From assembly GCA_910577225.1 (NCBI GenBank), contig CAJTMV010000043.1:1-34253 (forward strand): a stretch of DNA of 34,253 nt, in the 5' to 3' direction. Made by a program: the position numbers and the translations under genes. This DNA is from an uncultured Eubacterium sp. Its GTDB lineage: Bacteria > Bacillota > Clostridia > Lachnospirales > Lachnospiraceae. Positions 26,560-34,010 of the stretch are shown here, piece after piece. Each line of letters begins with the position of its first letter. The stretch's first letter is position 1. Below the pieces are notes generated by a model, which saw only the letters and a program-made list of their open reading frames with translations, was not told the origin of the DNA and made no database searches.

Positions 26560-26772
26560 AACGATTCCTCCTGTAAATTGGTATTTGGATAAATAATTAT
26601 AACATATCTTAACAGCAAATTGTGACTAAAATCTGAACATTTGAAAATGATATTTATGATAGATTGGACTATTGAGAAACGGGAGCAATATGTGTAAAAT
26701 AGAAGAGGATGGTTTTTGCGGTATCTGGGGTGACAGATTGCAGGAATCAAATCTAAGATGGAGACAGATGAC

Positions 26773-28821
26773 ATGGCAAAGCAAAAAAATAAGAAAAAAA
26801 AATATCGTGGATTTTGGATATTTTTTAAAGTACAGTTATTATTGTTATTACTGATTGCCGGCGCGGCGATCTATTATTTTGCGGGAGGGTATGCGCAGAC
26901 AATCGCAGATCTGAAAGCGGATGCCGATCTGCTGGCGGCAAAATCCAGTCTGGAAACGTTTCGAAAGGGAGAGACCGGTCTGGTATATGATTCCAAAGGA
27001 AAGCTGCTGAAAGCATATAAAGGTGAAAAAGACTCTTATTATATAGAATATAAAGATATTCCTGAGATTGTAGTAAAAACGTTTGTCGCAGTCGAAGATC
27101 AGAAATTTTATAAGCATCAGGGAGTGGATTATCTTGCCATTTTAAGAGCGGTGATTGCGATGGTGCGTAACGGAGAAGTTACACAGGGAGGCAGTACGAT
27201 TACGCAGCAGCTTGCCCGAACGGTATTTCTGAGTATGGAAAAAACGTGGGAACGTAAAATGGAGGAAATTTTTATTGCACGTAATCTGGAAGATAAATAT
27301 ACCAAAAGCCAGATTATGGAGTTTTATTTAAATAACATTTATTTTGGTAATGGTTATTATGGAATTCAGGCCGCGGCGAATGGTTATTTTAGCAAAAATA
27401 TCGATCAGCTGGATTTGTCTCAGGTCGTATTCCTGTGTGCGATACCGAACAACCCGTCGCTCTACGATCCGGTGAATCACAAAAAGAATACGCTGAGCCG
27501 CAGAGACAGGATGCTGACAACCATGCACGATCAGGGCGTTATTTCACTGTCTGCATCGAAAGAAGCAAAAGAGGAAAAAATTAAGCTGAAACGGCAAAAA
27601 AGCATTGCAAAAAACGATTATGTGGAAACCTTCGTCAATTACTGCGCAATCCGTGCATTGATGAAGCAGAATGGATTTGAATTCCAATATTATTTCGATT
27701 CGTCTAAGGAAGAAAAAAAATATAATAAGGAATATAAAAAAGCCTATAGAGACGCGCAAAGCAGTTTGTATACGTCAGGTTATCGTATTTACACATCTAT
27801 CAATATGAAGCAGCAGGAAAAGCTGCAGGATGCGATCGATGTCGGATTGTCGGGTTTTCAGGATGTGAATGATGAGGGAGTATATAAACTCCAGGGAGCT
27901 GGCGTAACGATTGATAATACTACCGGATATGTAACTGCGATTGTTGGCGGCCGAACGCAGCAGTTTGAAGGATACACGCTGAATCGTGCCTATCAGAGTT
28001 TTCGTCAGCCAGGAAGTGCAATTAAGCCTCTGCTGGTCTATACACCGATGCTGGAGCGCGGTTATACGCCGGATACAGTCGTTGTGGATGAACCGATACC
28101 GGATGGGCCGTCAAATGCAAACGGAATGTTTCAGGGTGCGATGACAATGCGTGATGCTGTGAAGAAATCTAAAAACACGATTGCATGGAAACTGTTCGAA
28201 GAATTAACTCCGACAGCGGGTCTTTCGTATCTAAAAGCGATGAATTTTGCCAGGATTGATCCGGAAGACGAACGGCTGCCGGCAGCGCTGGGAGGGTTTA
28301 CCATCGGTGTGTCGCCGCTGGAAATGGCGGCTGGTTTTGCAACGCTGCAAAACGACGGATGTTATCGGGAACCGACCTGCATTATTAAAATAGAAGATAC
28401 GCAGGGAAATCTGATCTATACTTCTGAAACAGAAAACGAAAAAGAAAAAAATAAGAAAGATCAGGCGGAAGGGATCAGAATATACAAATCCAATGCCGCC
28501 CGTATGATGACGGATATGCTGCAGACAGTAATGATGGAGGGCACAGCCAGCGGACTTGGTCTCGGTGATATGCCGTCGGCAGGAAAAACGGGTACGACTA
28601 ACGACAATAAAGACGGGTGGTTTGCCGGGTATAGCCGGTATTTTACGACAAGCGTCTGGGTAGGCTACGATCAGCCAGCGGAGCTTCCGGGACTGACAGG
28701 CTCAACGTATCCGGGGAACATCTGGCATAATTATATGGTGTCTGTTCATGAAAACCGAACGCCGATGAGCTTTATTCCATATATAGAGCAAAAAGAGGTG
28801 GAAATGGATTTTCAGGAATAA
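26773..28821 (+). CDS. Class A penicillin-binding protein (PBP1A type)
   Basis: 682 aa from ATG 26773, preceded by GGAGA (26760-26764); ATG 26758 is an alternative adding five residues. Basic cytosolic tail, membrane helix about 15-37, then the GT51 glycosyltransferase domain with catalytic E108 (FVAVEDQKFYKHQG) and GGSTITQQLAR. The transpeptidase domain has S415-A-I-K418, S466-K-N468 and K605-T-G. Polymerises and cross-links peptidoglycan at the outer face of the membrane. Confidence 0.95.
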   Translation: MAKQKNKKKKYRGFWIFFKVQLLLLLLIAGAAIYYFAGGYAQTIADLKADADLLAAKSSLETFRKGETGLVYDSKGKLLKAYKGEKDSYYIEYKDIPEIVVKTFVAVEDQKFYKHQGVDYLAILRAVIAMVRNGEVTQGGSTITQQLARTVFLSMEKTWERKMEEIFIARNLEDKYTKSQIMEFYLNNIYFGNGYYGIQAAANGYFSKNIDQLDLSQVVFLCAIPNNPSLYDPVNHKKNTLSRRDRMLTTMHDQGVISLSASKEAKEEKIKLKRQKSIAKNDYVETFVNYCAIRALMKQNGFEFQYYFDSSKEEKKYNKEYKKAYRDAQSSLYTSGYRIYTSINMKQQEKLQDAIDVGLSGFQDVNDEGVYKLQGAGVTIDNTTGYVTAIVGGRTQQFEGYTLNRAYQSFRQPGSAIKPLLVYTPMLERGYTPDTVVVDEPIPDGPSNANGMFQGAMTMRDAVKKSKNTIAWKLFEELTPTAGLSYLKAMNFARIDPEDERLPAALGGFTIGVSPLEMAAGFATLQNDGCYREPTCIIKIEDTQGNLIYTSETENEKEKNKKDQAEGIRIYKSNAARMMTDMLQTVMMEGTASGLGLGDMPSAGKTGTTNDNKDGWFAGYSRYFTTSVWVGYDQPAELPGLTGSTYPGNIWHNYMVSVHENRTPMSFIPYIEQKEVEMDFQE

Positions 28822-28845
28822 AATTCAAAAAAATAAAAAAAATAC

Positions 28846-28874
28846 TGGACAAATTATTTGATATGTGGTAACAT
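28846..28874 (+). promoter_or_regulatory. Promoter of tRNA-Pro
   Basis: TGGACA (28846-28851), 17 bases, TAACAT (28869-28874), ending 38 bases before the tRNA. Confidence 0.6.
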
Positions 28875-28912
28875 AATTCAGGTGATAAGTTTAATCGCTA
28901 TGAATTATGTAT

Positions 28913-28986
28913 CGATGCGTGGCTCAGTTTGGTAGAGCGCTGCGTTCGGGACGCAGAGGCCGCAGGTTCAAATCCTGTCGCATCGA
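28913..28986 (+). tRNA. tRNA-Pro (CGG), element integration site
   Basis: Acceptor CGATGCG/CGCATCG pairs fully. Anticodon stem CTGCG/CGCAG with loop TTCGGGA (CGG, codon CCG). T arm GCAGG-TTCAAAT-CCTGT. The final 42 bases (28945-28986), from the anticodon loop to the discriminator base, recur exactly at 33920-33961, marking this gene as the attachment site of the element that follows. Confidence 0.93.
28945..28986 (+). repeat. Left attachment repeat (attL core)
   Basis: 42 bp identical to 33920-33961. Begins TTCGGGACGC and ends TGTCGCATCGA. Identity stops abruptly on both sides (G versus A before, C versus T after). This copy completes a functional tRNA gene, as expected at the integrase-proximal end. 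Confidence 0.9.
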
Positions 28987-29000
28987 CTCTTGGCAGGGGC

Positions 29001-29041
29001 ACCGGAAACCGCTTGTATAAAGGGTTTCCGGTTCTTTTTTT
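29001..29041 (+). terminator. Terminator after tRNA-Pro, element side
   Basis: ACCGGAAACC (29001-29010) / GGTTTCCGGT (29023-29032), then TCTTTTTT. It lies inside the element and would now end the tRNA transcript. Confidence 0.85.
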
Positions 29042-29042
29042 G

Positions 29043-29102
29043 TTTTGTAGTTAGCAAACTTGTCTTGTGATTTTGGTCAGTTCTACAAAAAGTTCTACAA
29101 AA
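29043..29102. promoter_or_regulatory. Candidate integrase arm-binding repeats, left end
   Basis: TTCTACAAAA occurs at 29081-29090 and 29093-29102, and its core appears inverted as TTTTGTAG at 29043-29050. A matching pair lies near the right end (33771-33791). They abut the integrase stop codon. The sequence is direct; the role is inferred from lambda/Tn916-type arm sites. Confidence 0.5.
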
Positions 29103-29103
29103 C

Positions 29104-29590
29104 CTATTGAAACAGATTATTGCATGATTCCGAGAGCTGCTCTAAGTCATCTGGCATCTCATTCATCCGTTCTTTATTAAAGTGGCTGTATATGTTTAGT
29201 GTTGTACTGGTGTCTGAATGTCCGAGCCAGTATTGCAGCTTTTTTACATCCCAGCCTTTGTTAATCAGAAGAGATGCGCAGTTATGGCGTAGTTTATGTA
29301 ATGTGATTTCGGGCGTCCATAAGATTTTGTAGCCTTACAGAACAGTTTCGAGATGTAATCAGGTCCATATGGCTTTCCATCTTCCCATGTGAATATATAA
29401 TCGCTTTCAAAGTAAGAATCCCCAAAGAACTTCCGGTTTGCATTCTGTTCGGCTTTTATCCTGGCAAGGCACTGTTCGGCTGTTGGAAAGAGTGCAAGTG
29501 TCCGATAACTGTTTATGGTTTTTGTAGAGTCTTTTGCTTCGGTGGTCTTTACTCTTACAACCGTATGTTGGATATTATATCTCTCTTTTC
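29104..29590 (-). pseudogene. Tyrosine integrase, N-terminally deleted and frameshifted
   Basis: Read on the minus strand, the first part gives TVVRVKTTEAKDSTKTINSY, then DYIFTWEDGKPYGPDYISKL and KATKSYGRPKS. The second part, in another frame, gives EITLHKLRHNCASLLINKGW, KKLQYWLGHSDTSTTLNIYSHF and ends at 29104. HKLRH, LGH and the nucleophile Tyr in NIYSHF identify a phage-type integrase catalytic domain. The frame breaks at about 29309-29312, consistent with loss of one G from a CCCGGAAAT-like run. The N-terminal arm-binding and core-binding domains (about 200 residues) are missing upstream. Confidence 0.85.
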
Positions 29591-29637
29591 AATAAGCGGG
29601 CGTGCTATAATAATATTAGCACATCCTCCGGCATTTG

Positions 29638-29811
29638 TCATGATGTTGAACAAAATAAGATAACATCCGCTTTACGAATCCGATAAATACGTCCAATGCG
29701 TTTTGCAGGAAGCTCGCCTGATTGAATAAGAGCATAGACGCTATTTTTGGATATGTGCAGCATGTTACATACTTCATTGACATTTACGATATCTGTAAAT
29801 TTATCAAACAT
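29638..29811 (-). CDS. Excisionase-like helix-turn-helix protein, 57 aa
   Basis: Small intact gene: starts MFDKFTDIVNVNEVCNML, continues HISKNSVYALIQSGELPAKR, then GRIYRIRKADVILF and ends CSTS. This is a MerR/Xis-type winged helix (HTH_17). AAGGAGG lies about seven bases before ATG 29811. Its TGA overlaps an ATG (ATGA) that opens a 28-codon frame where the integrase should begin, as in xis-int pairs of integrative elements. Probable directionality factor, now without a working integrase. Confidence 0.78.
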   Translation of the reverse strand: MFDKFTDIVNVNEVCNMLHISKNSVYALIQSGELPAKRIGRIYRIRKADVILFCSTS

Positions 29812-29829
29812 AGGTACGCCTCCTTCTTT

Positions 29830-29864
29830 TTGAGGATGAAAGCATGAACGATTTTCATCCTCAA
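29830..29864. promoter_or_regulatory. 12-bp inverted repeat in front of the excisionase gene
   Basis: TTGAGGATGAAA (29830-29841) and TTTCATCCTCAA (29853-29864) are perfect complements with an 11-base loop, just upstream of the excisionase ribosome site. No T run follows on the minus strand, so an operator or leader hairpin is more likely than a terminator. Confidence 0.5.
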
Positions 29865-29927
29865 TATTCTATATTAATAGGTTAATATATATTTAAAATA
29901 GCTGGCAATTTGATTTTGCCAGATTGT

Positions 29928-30326
29928 TTATACTCCGATCTCACCTGACATTGCATGAATAGACCTGTACATATCTGTCAAGTGATGATAGAAGTTAGTC
30001 ACTTCCCATTTCAAGAAAGGCATACGCGTAGGTGCTTTTGCTCTTTTGGTTAATTCTTTAGTAAAGGCAAATGCCTTTTCGTTTTGTATGACTTTGTAAC
30101 GGTCAGTCACGACGCCGAGCACCCTGCCATCTGTATCCCGGACATTCGCCTTATTGCCAGTAATTTGAATCCTCCCCTCGGTATAGATTTCTTTCTGTAG
30201 CACTTTCCATCCCAGCCCGGCAAGCCATAAGGCATCCTCTGACGTCGGCGCATCATCTACTTGTACGCCCAGTCCGTGCCACGGTTTTTCCCGTGTATAA
30301 AACATCGTTTCCACATTTGCTGCCAT
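29928..30326 (-). CDS. DUF932 plasmid/phage-like protein, C-terminally truncated
   Basis: 132 aa from ATG 30326 with AGGAGG upstream; the frame to 30401 is leader. Residues 1-90 match the start of DUF932/TIGR03299 proteins: MAANVETMFYTREKPWHGLG, ALWLAGLGWKV, GVVTDRYKVIQNEKAFAFT. Full-length members are about 310-330 aa; here the family sequence stops near residue 92 and about 40 unrelated residues follow (KELTKRAKAPTRMPFLKWEV). So this is a deletion chimera. DUF932 proteins are carried by plasmids and integrative elements; the function is unknown. Confidence 0.75.
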   Translation of the reverse strand: MAANVETMFYTREKPWHGLGVQVDDAPTSEDALWLAGLGWKVLQKEIYTEGRIQITGNKANVRDTDGRVLGVVTDRYKVIQNEKAFAFTKELTKRAKAPTRMPFLKWEVTNFYHHLTDMYRSIHAMSGEIGV

Positions 30327-30424
30327 TTTTGAATCCTCCTTTTTGTGTTGGTTTTTATTAGTACAGAGGATTAATATATATTTTAAATGCCTGCAAACCA
30401 TTTTTGTAAATTTTCAAATGATTT

Positions 30425-30607
30425 TTATAGATACCTTGGGTTGATTTTTTCAAATATGCTACGTGGAATTTTATACCGTCTTCCAAACTTAACTGCCGGG
30501 ATCTGCTGGCTTTTAATCATCCGGTATGCAGTGGAAGAGCTGATTTGTAGCCGTTCACAAAATTCATTTACGCTCATGTAAAATTCCTCATATTTATGCT
30601 GGTACAT
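30425..30607 (-). CDS. Small helix-turn-helix protein, excisionase-like
   Basis: 60 aa. AAGGAG lies six bases before ATG 30607; an internal ATG at residue 11 is possible. MSVNEFCERLQISSSTAYRM, IKSQQIPAVKFGRRYKIPRS forms an HTH_17 DNA-binding fold of the Xis/MerR type. Intact. It lies between the DUF932 remnant and the replication-like pseudogene and may regulate element genes or excision. Confidence 0.75.
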   Translation of the reverse strand: MYQHKYEEFYMSVNEFCERLQISSSTAYRMIKSQQIPAVKFGRRYKIPRSIFEKINPRYL

Positions 30608-30702
30608 TGCTTTCTCCTTTCCAAAACCTGGTTTATTTTTTCAGCCTATGGCGGTTTATGAGTATTACTGCCTTGTTATAAAAATCAGGAAGGATAAGGT
30701 TG

Positions 30703-31443
30703 TTAGCGTTCGTTTACATTATTATTCAGAATATAGGTGGCAGGGTTTTCAAAGGATTCTTCTTCCCATGAGTCTGGAAAAGTGACAGGCGAAATTCCCA
30801 GCCGGTTAAAGTAGGTTTTGAAGATATACCGTTGCTGGGGCGGAAGAATATGAAATGCTTCTGCAATGTCGGTTTTGCGTGCCTGTCGGATGATTTGTGA
30901 CATTATGCCCTTTACCTGTTTATGATGGCAGTTGGTCTGTTTCACAAGCTCAATTGCATGGCTGGTTTTTACAAATTTCCCTGTACCATAGATTCCGCCT
31001 AAATAGGCGCCAAAAATGTCAATGCCGATGTCCTGTACTGCGTCAAGGAGTTGGATGGAAGCAGGGCGAGCGTACTTTTTTTCAGATAGCGGAGTTTTGG
31101 AGCCTTCACCCGAAGTTCAAACCTCACCTGTCCCTTTGCCTGTTCGATCTCTCCTGCATCGTAAAGGTAGCTTCTTTCCTGCATTTGTGGATATTTTAGG
31201 TAAATGGACAGCGTTTCCCGAATCCCGTTGCGGGAATATGACCCATTGACATAACGAACTTCATTTTCAGGGTGTTTATGGCGGTGTGAAACTGGGTCTA
31301 ACGGCATTTCTTTTGTGTTAAGCCCCCTGTAATGCCCTCCTTTGCGCATCAGTTTTAAGTAGCGTTCTGCGGCTGGCTGGTCTTTCAAGCGGATATTGGC
31401 ACATAAATCCAGCCTTTTTATTTCCGTTGCTATAAAACGTCAT
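30703..31443 (-). pseudogene. Replication-initiator-like gene with two frameshifts
   Basis: Three frames join into one coherent protein. The first piece is MTFYSNGNK (from ATG 31443). After a break at the T5 run 31415-31419 it reads RLDLCANIRLKDQPAAERYL down to VRFELRVKAPKLRYLKK. After a -1 break at the T7 run 31076-31082 it continues KYARPASIQLLDAVQDIGID, IFGAYLGGIYGTGKFVKTSH and ends NPATYILNNNVNER. The RFEL.V..PKL and FGAYLGGIYGTGK segments resemble phage/plasmid replication proteins of the gene II/X (CRI) type. Family assignment is tentative. Both breaks sit in A/T homopolymers, so sequencing error or slippage must be considered. Confidence 0.55.
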
Positions 31444-31445
31444 CT

Positions 31446-31769
31446 TCAAACCCGAAAGGTCGTAAGGTAGCAAATAAGGCAAAGGTTGGATATTCCAAGC
31501 CGGAACAAATCTTCATTGTCAAAACAAGTATAATGGTTTGCATATGCATGAGTTAAGCGTTTTTTTAGGCACATGTAATAATGCTGGTTATGGTATCCGG
31601 ACCTGGCGTCCTGCTTTGTGCAGCGGTTTTCCAGTAAGGATTTGTATTTTATAAAAGCGTTCTGATTTAGTAGTGGAATCACAACTTCAAAAGTATGGAT
31701 GGAATAGCCGTTATTTTTCCTGCCCGCATTTTTTTCTTCTTCTATTTCGTAATCCTGTAAAGTATACAT
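31446..31769 (-). CDS. Hypothetical protein, possibly the 5' part of the replication gene
   Basis: 107 aa. AAGGAG lies six bases before ATG 31769, so the start looks real. Starts MYTLQDYEIEEEKNAGRKNN and ends CYLTTFRV. It contains a His/Cys/Tyr-rich middle (GYHNQHYYMCLKKRLTHAYA) with no motif I can assign. Its stop lies two bases before the ATG of the replication-like pseudogene, so it may be the N-terminal part of that gene separated by another indel. Confidence 0.5.
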   Translation of the reverse strand: MYTLQDYEIEEEKNAGRKNNGYSIHTFEVVIPLLNQNAFIKYKSLLENRCTKQDARSGYHNQHYYMCLKKRLTHAYANHYTCFDNEDLFRLGISNLCLICYLTTFRV

Positions 31770-31922
31770 GTCTAACTCCTTCTTTTTTGTACTCTCTTTT
31801 TTTAGTATTTTGTATATATATGAGTCAACTTTTATGCCAAATCTTCTATTACGTTCATGTGTGTCATACTTATAAATTTTACCAGCAACATAAGATTAAC
31901 CAAATGAAAGGAGGAATCAAAA

Positions 31923-32135
31923 ATGAGTCAGATACCTGGATATGAAGCCTATCTGTCAATAAAACAGGCGGCTGGTGAAATTACGATCAGCACAGGGACG
32001 GTTCGGAGGCTGATTAAAAGAGGAGAGATAGAGGCATACCGTTTTGGAAACCAGATCAGGATTGTGCCGGAAAAATTAATTTTTTGCAATAGTTCAGTTT
32101 GCGTGGGCGATAAAGATACTTCTAAGGATATCTGA
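31923..32135 (+). CDS. Small helix-turn-helix protein, excisionase-like
   Basis: 70 aa, AAAGGAGG eight bases upstream. AYLSIKQAAGEITISTGTVR, RLIKRGEIEAYRFGNQIRIV forms an HTH_17 domain. The C-terminal 20 residues are unstructured. It is the only plus-strand gene of the element and is divergent from the 107-aa gene. Confidence 0.7.
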   Translation: MSQIPGYEAYLSIKQAAGEITISTGTVRRLIKRGEIEAYRFGNQIRIVPEKLIFCNSSVCVGDKDTSKDI

Positions 32136-32600
32136 GTATTTAATAAAAATATATTATGATTATATAATATGGAAAGGTTTTGATATATGTGGAAGAAAAT
32201 AGCTGAATCTGTATAAACTGGCTAGTCACATCATTTATGAAGGGGATTGAGAAACAAGAGAAATGATATCCTTTGCAGAAGCGTTTTTTCAGGGCGGGAA
32301 TGTTACATGGGTGTAAAAGGAGTATGGTCTGTGATGGAAAAAAGAGGGAGGAAGATCATCTGTCAATATTCTGCATTTACAAAACTCTTTGAAGAAAAAT
32401 AACGATATGAGTTTTATGGATAAAGAGAAAAGCGAACGATAGATAATAAGCATTTAAATAACCGCAAAGGCTTTGGTGATGCATTGCCCTTGCGGTAGGA
32501 TAGATAACTTAAAATGGTATTGCCTGAATGAACAAAATACCTGGTGCCGTATATAGTTGCAGTACGATTTTCTAGTTTACATGACGGGGTATCTGATACA
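32136..32600. other. Non-coding stretch with gene debris
   Basis: No convincing gene. Short open pieces such as MISFAEAFFQGGNVTWV (about 32264-32317) and MGVKGVWSVMEKRGRKII (from about 32308) lack good starts and look like debris of one frame-broken gene. A hairpin ACCGCAAAGGC (32461-32471) / GCCCTTGCGGT (32486-32496) has one mismatch and no T run. Base composition is AT-rich. Confidence 0.4.
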
Positions 32601-32606
32601 CAATGC

Positions 32607-32685
32607 TCATGATTGCCTTTTTCTAAAGCGTCTTATCTTACTAAGAGAATTTGAGGTTCCATGATTAGCTTCACAATCTCCGGTA
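32607..32685 (-). pseudogene. Fragment of a second Rpn-family gene
   Basis: Minus-strand translation EIVKLIMEPQILLVR, stop, DALEKGN aligns with EIVKPIIEPQILLREQTALEKGI of the intact gene next door (32908-32990 in DNA). Nucleotide similarity is obvious over about 75 bases. It contains an in-frame stop and ends soon after, so it is a decayed paralogue or a partial duplication. Confidence 0.75.
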
Positions 32686-32721
32686 TTTGCCTGTATACGA
32701 ACAGAAAAATACGAATGGCAG

Positions 32722-33654
32722 TTATAGGTATTCATTTGCATCTTTATCGGTAAGGCTGTATTTTTGCATAATGATTGTTTTGATCTCGGCATCTTTGCGA
32801 CCAAAGTCCTTCAATATATCCACAGCTCCCTTAACGATACCTTTTTCAATACCTTTTTCAATACCTTTTTCAATACCTTTTTCAATACCTTTTTCGATAC
32901 CTTCCTGAATGCCTTTTTCTAAGGCAGTTTGTTCCCTCAAAAGTATCTGAGGCTCAATGATTGGTTTCACAATCTCCAGCAATTCTTTACTCATGCTAAC
33001 ATCTCCCATCCATTCTTTTAAAATCTGAATATTTGCCCTGAATGCTACCTCAAGAACGGCTTCGGCATATTCCCTGTCCATTTTTCCGGTAAGCTGGCGC
33101 ATATGTTCCAATAGATTTTGTAAATCCTGCTTTTCCAGTTTCCCTGACAGAGCCCTGAGCCAGACGTGCAGTTTTGGCTTTAGTTCTTTTGTAACGACAA
33201 TCTGGGCTGGAAATAGAATATTGCCCGTGATGTAATAGACTCCTTTAAAGGGGTTTGATACCTGATAACCGTGTTCCTGAAAATACGCAAACAGACCGGA
33301 CGGCTTAGTTTCACGGACAAATGTCATGGTTATATCATTTTCGGCAATGGCATCTACCGTTTTGCCGTAGGATTTATAAAGACAGGCATAGCCTTCTGTT
33401 TTGAAAAAGACGTCTATATTCAGGCTGTCTACAGGATCTTTGTATTCTACAATGTTATGTCCCCTGAAAATGCAGCCGATTTCGTTGTTAATGGATATGT
33501 CTGTCTGATTTTTCGTGATTAGAAGGTCTATGACCAGCGGTTTCATGTTCAGGTTATATTCCCTGTCAAATCGCAGGCTGTCCCGGCAGTCAGCCATTTC
33601 TAAATTCATAGCGGCAATAAAAGCCGGATGCCACTGTATTTTTGTATCGTTCAT
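32722..33654 (-). CDS. Rpn/PD-(D/E)XK-type nuclease-family protein with EKGI repeats
   Basis: 310 aa. Opens MNDTKIQWHPAFIAAMNLEM, the IQWHPAF start common in clostridial Rpn-like proteins. A PD-(D/E)XK-like core is suggested by LVIDLLITK, NEIGCIFRGHNIVEYKDP (E-x-K) and LNIDVFF. A helical region follows, then five or six EKGI units (about 252-275) and a helical end. Family members are recombination-promoting nucleases or transposase-associated proteins; activity here is unproven. The start codon follows a GGAG site at about 33661-33666 on the complement. Confidence 0.78.
   Translation of the reverse strand: MNDTKIQWHPAFIAAMNLEMADCRDSLRFDREYNLNMKPLVIDLLITKNQTDISINNEIGCIFRGHNIVEYKDPVDSLNIDVFFKTEGYACLYKSYGKTVDAIAENDITMTFVRETKPSGLFAYFQEHGYQVSNPFKGVYYITGNILFPAQIVVTKELKPKLHVWLRALSGKLEKQDLQNLLEHMRQLTGKMDREYAEAVLEVAFRANIQILKEWMGDVSMSKELLEIVKPIIEPQILLREQTALEKGIQEGIEKGIEKGIEKGIEKGIEKGIVKGAVDILKDFGRKDAEIKTIIMQKYSLTDKDANEYL
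32835..32895 (-). repeat. 12-bp tandem repeat encoding EKGI
   Basis: Unit AATACCTTTTTC (plus strand) repeated four times perfectly, flanked by GAT-starting variants. In frame with the Rpn-type gene; copy changes add or remove four residues. Confidence 0.9.
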
Positions 33655-33770
33655 ATGGAAACTCCTTTATCATATATCAATTATAGCATATGTTTTGTGA
33701 TATTACAAATTTTATTGTATATCTGAATTTAGTATGGGCTTATAAAATAAGCAGTTTTAGCACGCCCGTG

Positions 33771-33791
33771 TTCTACAAAAATTATACAAAA
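33771..33791. promoter_or_regulatory. Candidate integrase arm-binding repeats, right end
   Basis: TTCTACAAAA (33771-33780) and TTATACAAAA (33782-33791), in the same orientation as the left-end pair at 29081-29102. The rest of 33655-33919 shows no gene. Confidence 0.45.
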
Positions 33792-33919
33792 CTGCCGGCT
33801 GGAAAAGTCGGGTGCATCATTAGGTTTTCCGAAGTGTAGCTCTATAAGCCTTGAAAATAAAGGGGTTAGAAGCTACTGAATGATTTTTCACGTGTTTTGT
33901 CATAATGACGGGATAAGAA

Positions 33920-33961
33920 TTCGGGACGCAGAGGCCGCAGGTTCAAATCCTGTCGCATCGA
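33920..33961 (+). repeat. Right attachment repeat (attR core)
   Basis: Exact 42-bp copy of the tRNA-Pro 3' end. It is not part of a tRNA here: the upstream sequence (GATAAGAA) cannot form the 5' half. Confidence 0.9.
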
Positions 33962-34010
33962 TTACCTGAGGATTTGTAAGTGAATAGTGATGAAATCCTT
34001 GACAGGGGCG

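Larger units (their letters stand above)
28987..33961. mobile_element. Degenerate integrated element at tRNA-Pro, about 5 kb
   Basis: Bounded by the 42-bp direct repeats. It carries a broken tyrosine integrase, an excisionase-like gene, three small helix-turn-helix proteins in all, a truncated DUF932 gene, a frameshifted replication-like gene and an Rpn-type gene. Gene content resembles remnants of a small plasmid-like or conjugative integrative element. No relaxase, capsid or type IV secretion gene is visible. The reading-frame damage suggests immobility unless helped in trans. Confidence 0.82.

Noticed and set aside
29120..29332. Plus-strand 70-aa open frame
   Set aside because: Antisense to the integrase catalytic domain, whose motifs are clear on the minus strand.
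32460..32497. tRNA or terminator at the ACCGCAA hairpin
   Set aside because: One mismatched stem, no T run and no tRNA-like arms.
32835..32895. CRISPR or regulatory iterons
   Set aside because: 12-bp units without spacers, in frame inside a coding region where EKGI repeats are usual for the family.
28987..33961. Intact prophage or conjugative element
   Set aside because: No capsid, terminase, relaxase or secretion genes; integrase and replication-like genes are broken.
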